Of a DNA stretch of 64,000 nucleotides, positions 23,526 to 31,384 are shown piece after piece. The notes under the pieces are model-generated. The model made no database searches. It was given only the letters and a program-made list of their open reading frames with translations, and was not told the DNA's origin. Numbering within the stretch: position 1 is the first letter of the stretch; each line of letters starts with the position of its first letter. The stretch covers positions 1,116,001 to 1,180,000 of the forward strand of contig OZ245934.1 of NCBI GenBank assembly GCA_965230005.1. Reading direction: 5' to 3'. Made by a program: the position numbers and the translations under genes. This DNA is from SZUA-309 sp965230005 (GTDB lineage: Bacteria; Pseudomonadota; Gammaproteobacteria; Pseudomonadales; Azotimanducaceae).

Positions 23526-24797
23526 TCAGGCGGCCGTCAGCCGGACGGGCAGTTCCAGATAGCCTTTCACGAAACCGGAACGGACCCGAACAGGGTCGCC
23601 GACCACTTCGACGTTGGAGAAACGCCTGAGAATTTCATCCCAGGCAATGCGCAGCTGCATCTCCGCTACCCGGTTTCCCATGCAGCGGTGCAGACCAAAG
23701 CCGAAGGCGATGTGCTTGCGCGCGTTTTCCCGGTCGATGATGAACCGGTCGGCGTCTTCGAAGACGCTCTGGTCCCGGTTCCCGGAGACGTACCACATGA
23801 CGACCTTGTCGCCGGCCTTGATGTGCTGACCGCCAAGCACCGTATCTACCGTGGCCGTGCGGCGCATGTGCGCGAGCGGCGTCTGCCAGCGGATGATCTC
23901 CGACACCATGTTCGGGATCAGTCCCGGATTGGCGCGGAGCTTATCGAATTCCTGTGGGAACTGGTTCAGGGCCAGCACACCGCCGGAAAACGAGTTCCGC
24001 GTCGTGTCGTTGCCACCGACGATGAGCAGCACCAGGTTACCCAGGTATTCCATGGGGCGATCGACAAGATCTTTCGTCGCTTCTCCGTGAGCCAGCATGG
24101 AGATCAGGTCATTGCCCGGCTCCCCCTTGGCCCGCTCGTGCCAGAGGCCCGTGAAGAACTCGAGGCACTCGAGCATCTCGGCACGACGCTGCTCCTCGGA
24201 ATCGACGATGCCCGATTCTTCGTTCGCGGTGGTGACGTCGGACCAGCGCGTCAGTTTGCGCCGTTCTTCCCAGGGAAAATCGAAGAGCGTGGCCAGCATC
24301 TGCGTGGTGAGCTCAATGGACACCCGATCGACCCAGTCAAAGGTTTCTCCGACCGGCAGGTCATCGAGAATCTTCGAGACACGCTCGCGGATGATCGGTT
24401 CCAGGGCGGCCAGGTTCCTAGGCCCGACAACCGGCGAGACCACCTTTCGCTGCTCGTCGTGCTTCGGTGGATCCATGGCGATGAACATGGGCAGTTCGAA
24501 GTCTTCGTCGGGATCGTCGATGACGATCGTTGGTTCCGAGGAGAAGACCTCGTGGTTCATGTCCACTTCTTTGATGAGGTCGTAGCTCGACACGGACCAG
24601 TAAGGGCCGAACTCGCTCTCCTCGCAGTAGTGCACTGGCGCTTCCGCGCGCAGCCGCTCGAAGTAGGGCCAGATGATGTCCTGCTCGAAAAGCTCGGCGT
24701 TTGCGACGTTGAGCTTCTCGAGGGGCGTGCTGTAGGCATCTTCCCTGGCGAGCGCCAGGCGGTCCGCCGGGGCCGTGAGATCGATAGCTTCGCTCAT
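23526..24797 (-). CDS. Cytochrome P450, CYP153-like terminal hydroxylase (copy 1)
   Basis: This is a 423-residue soluble bacterial P450. The I-helix motif GGNDTTRN, EIIRWQTPLAHMRRTA with the ExxR pair, WYVSGNRD and the heme loop FGFGLHRCMGN (Cys372) are strongly reminiscent of CYP153 alkane/fatty-acid omega-hydroxylases. Substrate choice cannot be read directly. The ferredoxin gene 40 bases upstream is the obvious electron donor and the downstream aldehyde dehydrogenase a product oxidiser. A ferredoxin reductase is not in the window. A second similar P450 is at 32580-33845. Confidence 0.93.
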   Translation of the reverse strand: MSEAIDLTAPADRLALAREDAYSTPLEKLNVANAELFEQDIIWPYFERLRAEAPVHYCEESEFGPYWSVSSYDLIKEVDMNHEVFSSEPTIVIDDPDEDFELPMFIAMDPPKHDEQRKVVSPVVGPRNLAALEPIIRERVSKILDDLPVGETFDWVDRVSIELTTQMLATLFDFPWEERRKLTRWSDVTTANEESGIVDSEEQRRAEMLECLEFFTGLWHERAKGEPGNDLISMLAHGEATKDLVDRPMEYLGNLVLLIVGGNDTTRNSFSGGVLALNQFPQEFDKLRANPGLIPNMVSEIIRWQTPLAHMRRTATVDTVLGGQHIKAGDKVVMWYVSGNRDQSVFEDADRFIIDRENARKHIAFGFGLHRCMGNRVAEMQLRIAWDEILRRFSNVEVVGDPVRVRSGFVKGYLELPVRLTAA

Positions 24798-24837
24798 CCT
24801 TCCTCCTTAAGCGTGCTGTCCTGATCGGAGCCGGTGC

Positions 24838-25158
24838 TTACATCTGGAACTCAGGGACGTTCACCACCAGCCCGTCGAGCTCGTCCGTGACCGGAATCTG
24901 GCAGGACAGCCGCGAGTGCGGTTCCCGTTCCGGGTTCAGGTCGAGCATGGATTCCTCCCGATCGCTCGGGCCACCCACCTTGTCCCACCAGCCGTCGGCG
25001 ACGACCACGTGGCAGGTTGCACAGGAGCATTCGCCACCGCAGTCCGCATCGATGCCGGGCACCAGATTGTCGATGGCGGCATTCATGACCGAGTTGCCGT
25101 TTTCTCCGTCGACTACGTGTTCCTGCCCGTCGTGGGTAATGAAGGTGATCTTCGCCAT
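24838..25158 (-). CDS. 2Fe-2S ferredoxin, P450 redox partner
   Basis: This is a 106-residue putidaredoxin-like ferredoxin. The cluster motif DCGGECSCATC gives Cys-x5-Cys-x2-Cys, and the fourth ligand is in RLSCQIP. Length is exact for the family. GGGAGCAACA precedes the ATG. It is the first gene of the leftward ferredoxin-CYP153-ALDH unit and is expected to pass electrons from a reductase, not present here, to the P450. Confidence 0.94.
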   Translation of the reverse strand: MAKITFITHDGQEHVVDGENGNSVMNAAIDNLVPGIDADCGGECSCATCHVVVADGWWDKVGGPSDREESMLDLNPEREPHSRLSCQIPVTDELDGLVVNVPEFQM

Positions 25159-25234
25159 TGTTGCTCCCGATTTGCTTACGCTTGTTGTTCTCTGCGTTCT
25201 CTCTCTGTGAGAGTCGTGTTGTCAGAAAGCGGCC

Positions 25235-25263
25235 AAGATAGCGTGCCTGACCGCAAAATCGAA
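25235..25263 (-). promoter_or_regulatory. Candidate promoter of the ferredoxin-CYP153 operon
   Basis: On the minus strand TTCGAT (25263-25258), a 17-base spacer and TATCTT (25240-25235) form a moderate sigma-70 match. The -10 lies 76 bases before the ferredoxin ATG, leaving a fairly long leader with a small CTCTC/GAGAG hairpin. Confidence 0.35.
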
Positions 25264-25442
25264 CCGCGGATTGTAGCCGGATGTGACCCGATTGCGAGAC
25301 GCGGTTTCCCGCCCCTGGCGCCGCAGCAGCCGGGGGCGACGGCTAGGACCATAAGCACCCGCGCGGGACGCCACCAATAGGGGAATCCCGCAGGTCGTCG
25401 GACCGGGCAGGATCCCGTGCTTCGGGGGATTCACGCAGAGTC

Positions 25443-25490
25443 TTGTCGGCAGCGACCCCGCCCCCGTAAAATACCGTCAACGTTGACGGT
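25443..25490 (+). promoter_or_regulatory. Promoter with perfect 18-base palindromic operator
   Basis: TTGTCG (25443-25448), an 18-base spacer and TAAAAT (25467-25472) form a promoter. The perfect palindrome ACCGTCAAC-GTTGACGGT (25473-25490) begins right after the -10, over the expected transcription start, a classical repressor position. The site precedes the 69-residue protein and Rieske oxygenase genes. No dedicated regulator is adjacent. Confidence 0.65.
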
Positions 25491-25505
25491 TTCAGGGGGA
25501 GAGCC

Positions 25506-25715
25506 ATGGCGGTGCTCAAGCACCCGGTCTCGGGAGCCAGCTACACATTGCGGGAAGACGGCCTGGTCGATGTCGAAAACAACGGCCTGAGCGGTGTTTT
25601 CGCCTGGAACGGCCAGTATCGCTCCGGCGATCTGCGTCAGGCCGACCCGCATATGCTGCTCTGGCTGGCAGGGCCACAGCTGCCGGACGGGGCCGCCGTC
25701 CGCAGGAATCGCTGA
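25506..25715 (+). CDS. Small hypothetical protein upstream of the Rieske oxygenase
   Basis: This 69-residue protein of unknown family has no signal peptide or membrane segment. The first half (HPVSGASYTLREDGLVDVE) looks like a small beta-rich domain, and WLAGPQLPDGA ends the ordered part. AGGGGGAGAGCC gives a strong ribosome site. The gene is under a palindromic operator and is followed 93 bases later by a Rieske oxygenase on the same strand. It could be an accessory or sensor protein of that enzyme, but nothing proves this. Confidence 0.65.
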   Translation: MAVLKHPVSGASYTLREDGLVDVENNGLSGVFAWNGQYRSGDLRQADPHMLLWLAGPQLPDGAAVRRNR

Positions 25716-25808
25716 CCAGAGCGCAGTCGCCGGAGCAACACTCGAGCCAACACACATCGCTGCGGGCGCCGATGCGCCAGCAATCAACGGTCACGGAGGA
25801 GACGACGA

Positions 25809-27158
25809 ATGGCCACTAGAGCAGAGGATCTCAGTGCCCGCTCTGCGGGTATCAGCTACCAGGAACTGATCGCCGGAGACGTGGTACCACCAGAAGCGCC
25901 TCTCACTCTCGAGGGGATTCTCGACGTACCGGTCACCAGCGTGCCCGTCAGCCGCTACACGTCCCAGGCGTTTTACGACCGGGAGATGCAGGAACTCTGG
26001 CCCCGCGTCTGGCAGATGGCCTGCCGCGAGGAAGAGATCCCGGAGATCGGTGACTACTACCTCTACGAGATCGGCCACTACTCGATCATCGTTGTCCGGG
26101 CCCACGACGGCATCCGCGCGCACCACAACGTCTGCCGCCATCGCGGCCGCAAGCTCTGCGATTTCGAAACCGGCCACGCCGCGAGCTTCATCTGCCCGTT
26201 CCACGGCTTCAGCTGGAACATCGACGGTTCCCTGCGCTCGGTGACCTCCGAGTGGGACTTCCCGCACATCGATCAGAGCAACTTCGACCTCACGCCCGTC
26301 CGCGCCGAAAGCTGGGGGGGCTGGGTGTTCATCAATATGGACATGGAGGCCGAGCCCCTGGCGGACTTCATGGGCGATCTACCCGCCCACTTCGAAGGCT
26401 GGGCGCCGGAGTCCCGCTACGTGGAAGCCCACGTCGGCAAAATCATGAAAGCCAACTGGAAGCTGGTGCAGGAGGCTTTCATGGAGGCCTTCCACGTCAT
26501 CACCACGCATCCGCAGATCCTCGGCGGCATCGGCGACGAAAACTCGCAGTACGACGCCTGGGGCAACTTCTCCCGCGCGATTACTCCGAACGGCACCCCA
26601 AGTCCGCACCTGAAGCGTCAGCCCACGGAGCAGGAGCTCTTCGACTCCGTGACCATGCGCCATGTGGACGATCCGCCGAATCCGGAGGTGCCGGAAGGCA
26701 TGACCGCGCGAGCCATGATGGCCGCCGGTGCCCGTGCGGGCCTGCAGCCGATCCTCGGCGAGGACGTGACCATTTCAGATGCGTCCGTTTCCGACAGCAT
26801 CTACTACACGCTGTTTCCGAACTTCCATCCCTGGGGCGGCTACAACCGGATCGTCTACCGCTTCCGGCCCTGGAACAATCGCGTCGATCGCTGCCTGATG
26901 GAGTGCTACTACCTGAGCCCCTTCGCCGGTGAACGACCGGAACCGGCTCCGTTGAAGCTGCTGGACGAAGAAACGCCCTGGACGGAAGCGGCGGAGCTGG
27001 GGCTGCTCGCCAAGGTGTTCACCCAGGACACCTTCAACCTGCCGCAGGTGCAGGCGGGCCTGGAGGCTGCGCAGTATGAGGAAGTGCAGTTTGCCCGCTA
27101 TCAGGAGACCAAACTCCGGCACTTCCACCATCTGCTGAACGAGTGGCTCGACGGCTGA
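25809..27158 (+). CDS. Rieske non-heme iron oxygenase, large subunit
   Basis: This 449-residue oxygenase alpha subunit hydroxylates an aromatic or other hydrophobic substrate. The Rieske centre is at C109, H111, C129 and H132 (VCRHRG...CPFHGF). The mononuclear iron site lies in EAFMEAFHVITTH with H229 and H234. The C-terminal domain is full length. No small subunit or reductase gene adjoins it; one of the ferredoxins in the window may serve. Expression is probably controlled from the palindromic promoter upstream of the preceding small gene. Confidence 0.92.
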   Translation: MATRAEDLSARSAGISYQELIAGDVVPPEAPLTLEGILDVPVTSVPVSRYTSQAFYDREMQELWPRVWQMACREEEIPEIGDYYLYEIGHYSIIVVRAHDGIRAHHNVCRHRGRKLCDFETGHAASFICPFHGFSWNIDGSLRSVTSEWDFPHIDQSNFDLTPVRAESWGGWVFINMDMEAEPLADFMGDLPAHFEGWAPESRYVEAHVGKIMKANWKLVQEAFMEAFHVITTHPQILGGIGDENSQYDAWGNFSRAITPNGTPSPHLKRQPTEQELFDSVTMRHVDDPPNPEVPEGMTARAMMAAGARAGLQPILGEDVTISDASVSDSIYYTLFPNFHPWGGYNRIVYRFRPWNNRVDRCLMECYYLSPFAGERPEPAPLKLLDEETPWTEAAELGLLAKVFTQDTFNLPQVQAGLEAAQYEEVQFARYQETKLRHFHHLLNEWLDG

Positions 27159-27197
27159 GTCACCGCGCTGGCTGAAGCGACCGGCGACGCAGGCGGA

Positions 27198-28112
27198 TCA
27201 GGCTGCGCTGTCGGCGTCCCGGGCCTTCAGAAACTGAAAAAGCTGCCGGTCGTGGCGGGAGGTCGCTGACAGACGCCCGGGGCGCACGAACGGCTGCCAG
27301 CGCGGCTCGCCGCCCTCGGGCTTGTCACCCATGATGGTGACCCGCTGGATCACGCGTTCCCCTTCAAAATCGTTCAGCACGAAGTGCTGCGTGCAGCGGT
27401 TGTCCCACATGGCGTAGGTATCTTCGGCCCAGCGGTAGCGGACCGTGAAACGCGGGTTCGTGACCCAGCGGGTGAGATGCCTGAGGAGCGCGTCGCTCTC
27501 TTCCGCGTTCATTTCGACGATCCGGCGGGTGAAGTGCTCGTTCACATAGAGCGCCTTACGGCCGGTCTCCGGGTGCACACGCACCACCGGATGAATGGCC
27601 ATCTGCTCCGGCCGATTGTGCGGCAGGGCATCGTGCAGCGCCGTCAGGCCTTCGCAGAGTTCCTGCATGGGCGCGGAGAGTTCTTCGTAGGCCCGATAGA
27701 GGCTCGACCACATGGTGTCGCCGCCGGTCTCCGGGCAGCGCACCATGTGCAGGATGGACATGAGGGCGGGTTCATCGCGGAAGGTGATGTCCGTGTGCCA
27801 CTCGTCCGCTACGCCGCCATGGGTAGCCGCCAGCTCGAAAAGCTCCGTGTGGGGCGTGTATGGGTTCTTCAGATGCGGGTGACCTTCGAGCTCGCCGAAA
27901 CAGCGACCAAGGGCAACATGCTCATCCACAGACAGAGTCTGCTCCGGAAAAAACAGCACGAGGTGCTCGCGCAGCAGGGCTTTCAGGCCCTCGATCACTG
28001 CCGGGGTCTGGTCCTTGAGGTCCACACCACGCACTTCTGCGCCGAGGGCCGGCGACAGGCGGTGGATGGACCAGTCAGCAGGAATCAATTGTTCTGAATG
28101 TGCTTCGGCCAT
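27198..28112 (-). CDS. TauD/TfdA-family 2-oxoglutarate dioxygenase
   Basis: This 304-residue Fe(II)/2-oxoglutarate-dependent oxygenase has the facial triad H106 and D108 (EWHTDITF) and H243 (CTQHF), with R257 in the expected 2-oxoglutarate position. Family members oxidise taurine, 2,4-D, alkyl sulfates or similar compounds; the substrate is not known here. GGGGAG precedes the ATG. It converges with the Rieske oxygenase gene, with 39 bases between the stops, so the two are separate transcripts. Confidence 0.92.
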   Translation of the reverse strand: MAEAHSEQLIPADWSIHRLSPALGAEVRGVDLKDQTPAVIEGLKALLREHLVLFFPEQTLSVDEHVALGRCFGELEGHPHLKNPYTPHTELFELAATHGGVADEWHTDITFRDEPALMSILHMVRCPETGGDTMWSSLYRAYEELSAPMQELCEGLTALHDALPHNRPEQMAIHPVVRVHPETGRKALYVNEHFTRRIVEMNAEESDALLRHLTRWVTNPRFTVRYRWAEDTYAMWDNRCTQHFVLNDFEGERVIQRVTIMGDKPEGGEPRWQPFVRPGRLSATSRHDRQLFQFLKARDADSAA

Positions 28113-28307
28113 GATGGCTCCCCTGAACCAGCCATTCGAAGCGCCATCTTGCCACTCCCGTGCGCTCCTGTCAGATGGCCGGTCAGCGCCTGGTGACGGC
28201 CTTCCGGCCGCGCTTAAGCATCAGCAGCACGAGACGCAAGGTTGGTTGTCAGACGGGCCCACGAAAGCACCTTGACCAGAAAGCGGTTGCGGCAGACCAT
28301 CCGGCCC

Positions 28308-28688
28308 ATGGCTACTTCTTTCGCAGTTCAGCGCCGGCGTCTGATCATCGTGCCCGCCCTCATGGCTCTGCTGGCCATGCCCGGCACCGCTCTGCTGGCC
28401 GCCGAAGTAGACAACCGTTCGCGAATCGTCGAGTCGAGTCTCAAAGATCTCTCCCGGAGCAACGACGCCGCGATCGGCTCCAATCGGCTACAGGCGCGGC
28501 CGACGAACGACGCCCTGGGCAATCCCCGGGTTGATCTGACCCCGCGTCCGCGACCGGACAACGAGTCTCTGGTGCGCGCCGATGTGCAGAGCAGTCTGCA
28601 TCGGCTCCGTCGGGAAACCGCGAGCGCGCGGGAGCCGGACGATCGCAAAGCAAGAGTGCGAGAGAACGCCACCGACCCCGGCCGCTGA
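28308..28688 (+). CDS. Hypothetical exported or membrane-anchored small protein
   Basis: This 126-residue frame starts with QRRRLIIVPALMALLAMPGTALLAAEV, a clear positively charged hydrophobic leader with a possible AxA cleavage site near residue 33. The rest is highly polar, rich in Arg, Asp and Ser, and probably disordered. I recognise no family. The start at 28308 is chosen because the leader then begins normally; the frame opens earlier at 28242. It converges with the DUF6152 gene. Confidence 0.5.
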   Translation: MATSFAVQRRRLIIVPALMALLAMPGTALLAAEVDNRSRIVESSLKDLSRSNDAAIGSNRLQARPTNDALGNPRVDLTPRPRPDNESLVRADVQSSLHRLRRETASAREPDDRKARVRENATDPGR

Positions 28689-28716
28689 GCACTCGGTAAG
28701 GACTGCGTCCGCAGCA

Positions 28717-28738
28717 GCGCCGGCGCGGAAACCGGCGC
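28717..28738. repeat. GC-rich stem-loop between convergent genes
   Basis: GCGCCGG and CCGGCGC form a 7-base stem with an 8-base loop in the 63-base gap between convergent genes. No T-run follows on either strand, so it is at best a weak bidirectional transcription-end element. Confidence 0.35.
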
Positions 28739-28751
28739 CGACTGCAGGCGT

Positions 28752-29189
28752 TTACTGCTCCGTGGGGTCGCGTCCGTCGCGCGGGGCGCCGGTGCCCGAG
28801 GAGCCCATGAAGATCTTACGGCCATCGGTGAAGGTAACGTCCCGGCCGTTGGCCCGCTTCGAGCGGTCCTTACTCTGGTAGCCGTCGACAATGATCTCCG
28901 TACCCGGCGTCAGCGTGTTACGCGTCAGGCCACGGCGCAGGAGGGTGTTGGGCGTACCGCCCTCGACCATCCAGACGTCCTTGGAGCCATCTTCGTTGGT
29001 GACTTCCATGTGGATCCAGGTGTGTGGATTCACCCATTCCACCCGGACGACAGGACCACGCAGCACCAGCGGACGGTTCGGATCGAACTCGGCGCCGAAG
29101 GCATGGTGCGCGAGCGCGGGACCAGAACCCGCAAGCACGGCGCCGGCGGCGACCATCCCCACGGTTCGGAGAATGTACTGCTTGAGCAT
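28752..29189 (-). CDS. DUF6152 family secreted protein
   Basis: This 145-residue exported protein has a signal peptide ending ALAHH (cleavage around residue 27). The mature start HHAFGAEFD, the segment VEWVNPHTWIHMEV and the C-terminal DGRKIFMGSS are the signature of DUF6152, a small beta-sandwich-like family of unknown function. It lies downstream of two larger exported proteins on the same strand (gap 62 bases to the first). In other proteobacteria I recall DUF6152 genes beside such partners, so the three likely work together outside the inner membrane. Confidence 0.82.
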   Translation of the reverse strand: MLKQYILRTVGMVAAGAVLAGSGPALAHHAFGAEFDPNRPLVLRGPVVRVEWVNPHTWIHMEVTNEDGSKDVWMVEGGTPNTLLRRGLTRNTLTPGTEIIVDGYQSKDRSKRANGRDVTFTDGRKIFMGSSGTGAPRDGRDPTEQ

Positions 29190-29251
29190 GTAGGCCTCTC
29201 AGTTCGTTACTTGTTGCGATTCTAGGTTCATCGGTGGCGGCCCGCAAAGGC

Positions 29252-30385
29252 TCAGAAACCGCCGGGGACCTCGAGCCCCTGAGCTTCAGCCTCTAGGATC
29301 CGGGCACCTTTGAGGATGCCTTCCATGGCGTAATTGCCTTCGTGACAGGCGTATTCATAAACCCGACTGTCCGTGGCGGGCCAGGGGTACTCGCCTCCCC
29401 AGGGTTCGGTCCAGACATTCGGGTCGCTGACCTCAAAGCTGTAGAGGAGCGTATCTGCGTCGATTCGGCGGAAGCGCTCGACGACCTTGAGATCGCGGGT
29501 CGCCAGCGACAGGGCCGGTCGGTCGGTGAAGTTCGTCGTCTCGACCACGAGCGTGTCCTCTTCCCACCAGCCGATGGAGTCTCCGAGCCACTTCCGTACC
29601 GAGGGATCCGCGTGTTCGCTGTTCAGGCGGATGATGCGTGCGTCGTGCACCATTTCAACGAGAATCATGACGTGATCGGGCGTCTGCACGATGCGTTTCA
29701 GATTGTTGTAGAGCACCGGCAGCATGGGCGGTCCACCGGTGGAGCCGAAGCCGAGCAGGCAGCGGTCCGAGAGCGTGCGGCTCTCGGGATCGTCATAAGG
29801 ACCGGGGCCGTCGAGCTCGAGCCACCAGGCCTCGCCCTTGTTGGGCCGGAAGAAAGCGCGCCGCGCCTGAGCGCGGGCCTGGCCCTCGGCGGTCATGGCT
29901 GGACGCCGACCGTTTGCAGGATGAGTGATGATTGACGTCCGGTACTCACCGTCGATCTGTATCGCACTCTCCCCATTGTCGATCCAGAAGGTGTTGTAGC
30001 CACCGACATTGCCGGCCGCGCCCGGGGATCCATCTCCACCGGCGGGCGGGGCGCCGCGATTCGGATCGCTGTCCTCATTGTCGGCCGCTTTCAACGCGGC
30101 AACGCTCGCCTCCGCCTTACGGGCCAGTTCCGGAGTCAGGATGAGGTTCTCACCAAACTCCTCCGGACGCTGCAGCGGCGTGATGGTCGCGATATCGTAG
30201 GTGCCGGAGAGATCCGGATGGCCATCGACCGTTCGCGGAAGGTCCTCGTTGGCGTGTGCGGTGAGGGTGATGCCACCAATACCAATAAGGAACAACGCAA
30301 CTGCCCTGTTCCGGTGACCCCGGGAGTCGCTCCTCCTGTCCGGTGACGCTGCCCTCAACGTGCTGTGCCCGTGTCTCTGACTCAT
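29252..30385 (-). CDS. Hypothetical exported protein of the DUF6152-associated set
   Basis: This 377-residue protein has a hydrophobic leader (AVALFLIGIGGITLTAHA) after a 30-residue polar N-terminus. Conserved-looking stretches are DGHPDLSGTYDI, NGESAIQIDGEYRTSI, LSDRCLLGFGSTGGPP and GWWEEDTLVVETTNFTDR. The WxEDTLVVE block recurs in the neighbour at 30444-31283 (GRWEGDTLVVEANGF), so the two are distant paralogues. GGGGAGCAAGG supports the ATG at 30385; the frame extends 29 codons further. Function is unknown; a periplasmic or outer-membrane-associated role is expected. Confidence 0.75.
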   Translation of the reverse strand: MSQRHGHSTLRAASPDRRSDSRGHRNRAVALFLIGIGGITLTAHANEDLPRTVDGHPDLSGTYDIATITPLQRPEEFGENLILTPELARKAEASVAALKAADNEDSDPNRGAPPAGGDGSPGAAGNVGGYNTFWIDNGESAIQIDGEYRTSIITHPANGRRPAMTAEGQARAQARRAFFRPNKGEAWWLELDGPGPYDDPESRTLSDRCLLGFGSTGGPPMLPVLYNNLKRIVQTPDHVMILVEMVHDARIIRLNSEHADPSVRKWLGDSIGWWEEDTLVVETTNFTDRPALSLATRDLKVVERFRRIDADTLLYSFEVSDPNVWTEPWGGEYPWPATDSRVYEYACHEGNYAMEGILKGARILEAEAQGLEVPGGF

Positions 30386-30443
30386 CGCCTTGCTCCCCTT
30401 TGCTGCGCGTTCAGTGCCTGACAGTTCCCCTGCCGGCGCCCCG

Positions 30444-31283
30444 TCAATCGAGCGGGTTGCGCCGATACTCACCGTAGAGCAGTTCTTCCACGAATTCGAC
30501 GCACTTGAAGTCCATGAGCTGCGCGTTCGGTTCCATGCGCCGGTAAAGGGGCATTTCGATGGTCCAGGGTTCCGTGAAGGTTTCCGGATCTTCGATCGTT
30601 GCCTCGTACCAGAGATGAAAGGGGCTGATCGGCGTGTAGCGTTCCGTGACCTTCAGCTTCCAGCTCGTGTGATTGCCGGCTCGATCCAGCCAGGCCTGGC
30701 CGTGAAATCCGTTGGCTTCAACGACGAGCGTATCGCCCTCCCAGCGGCCGACAGACTGCCCCATCCAGGAGTCGACCTGCGGCGACCCTGGATCTTCCAT
30801 GTAGATGTCACGCACGGCGCCTGCCCACTGGTAGGCGATGAACACGGAATCTTCACCCTGAAAAATCTGGAAAGGCTGCGGCATGTAGGTGGCACGCGGC
30901 ACCCCAGGCATATAACACTTCACTTCCGGATCGAGTTCGGCCCAGTTGGCCTGGTTGGCCTGCTTCTTCTCCAGTGCCTCTGGCTTGTAGGGAATCTTGC
31001 CGCCGTCCTTGATGACCCCCATGCCTGGCGGTACGGAGCCAACGGCCCCCATGGCGAGCACGTTCTTGGCCGGTACTGGCCCGTGCGGCCCCGGACGCTC
31101 CTGCATCGCCGAGCGCGCCATATGCAGTTCGAGATCGTAGTTGGCCTCGTTCATGGCCTGCCAGATGCCGTTCAGATCCGGATGCACACCGCCAGGCCCC
31201 CGCGGCGCTTCGTAGTCCGTTTCCATGGCAACGGCCCCGAAGGGCAGGAAGATGGCGATGATCAGTAAAGCCGTGCGTTTCAT
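30444..31283 (-). CDS. Hypothetical exported protein, paralogue of the adjacent gene
   Basis: This 279-residue protein with a clear signal peptide (MKRTALLIIAIFLPFGAVA) resembles its downstream neighbour: HPDLNGIWQAM corresponds to HPDLSGTYDI and WEGDTLVVE to WEEDTLVVE. A central KCYMPGVPRATYMPQPFQIF segment resembles the CLLGFGSTGGPP part of the partner. No catalytic motif is recognised. It is the first gene of a leftward run of three exported proteins ending in DUF6152. It is divergent from a CoA-transferase gene across a control region with an inverted repeat. Confidence 0.76.
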   Translation of the reverse strand: MKRTALLIIAIFLPFGAVAMETDYEAPRGPGGVHPDLNGIWQAMNEANYDLELHMARSAMQERPGPHGPVPAKNVLAMGAVGSVPPGMGVIKDGGKIPYKPEALEKKQANQANWAELDPEVKCYMPGVPRATYMPQPFQIFQGEDSVFIAYQWAGAVRDIYMEDPGSPQVDSWMGQSVGRWEGDTLVVEANGFHGQAWLDRAGNHTSWKLKVTERYTPISPFHLWYEATIEDPETFTEPWTIEMPLYRRMEPNAQLMDFKCVEFVEELLYGEYRRNPLD

Positions 31284-31316
31284 AAACTCCCCAAGTGCGA
31301 CAGCGGATGCGTAAAC

Positions 31317-31354
31317 GCTTGTCGTTCGATCGTGTCTGACAAGCAGCTTATATT
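31317..31354 (+). promoter_or_regulatory. Inverted repeat and promoter upstream of a CoA-transferase gene
   Basis: GCTTGTC (31317-31323) and GACAAGC (31338-31344) form an inverted repeat around a -35-like TTCGAT (31325-31330). After 18 bases TATATT (31349-31354) follows as -10. The site lies between divergent genes and could be an operator for either. Confidence 0.4.
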
Positions 31355-31384
31355 ACCCAGCATGACAATCAGCTGGATAGACCC

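Larger units (their letters stand above)
25159..25505. other. Divergent control region between the ferredoxin operon and a small-protein gene
   Basis: This 347-base gap has no convincing gene. It contains a leftward promoter candidate near 25235-25263 and a rightward promoter with an 18-base perfect palindrome at its right end. The central part (about 25270-25440) is GC-rich without recognisable sites. Confidence 0.6.

Noticed and set aside
28717..28738. A Rho-independent terminator between convergent genes
   Set aside because: The stem is present but no T-run follows on either strand.
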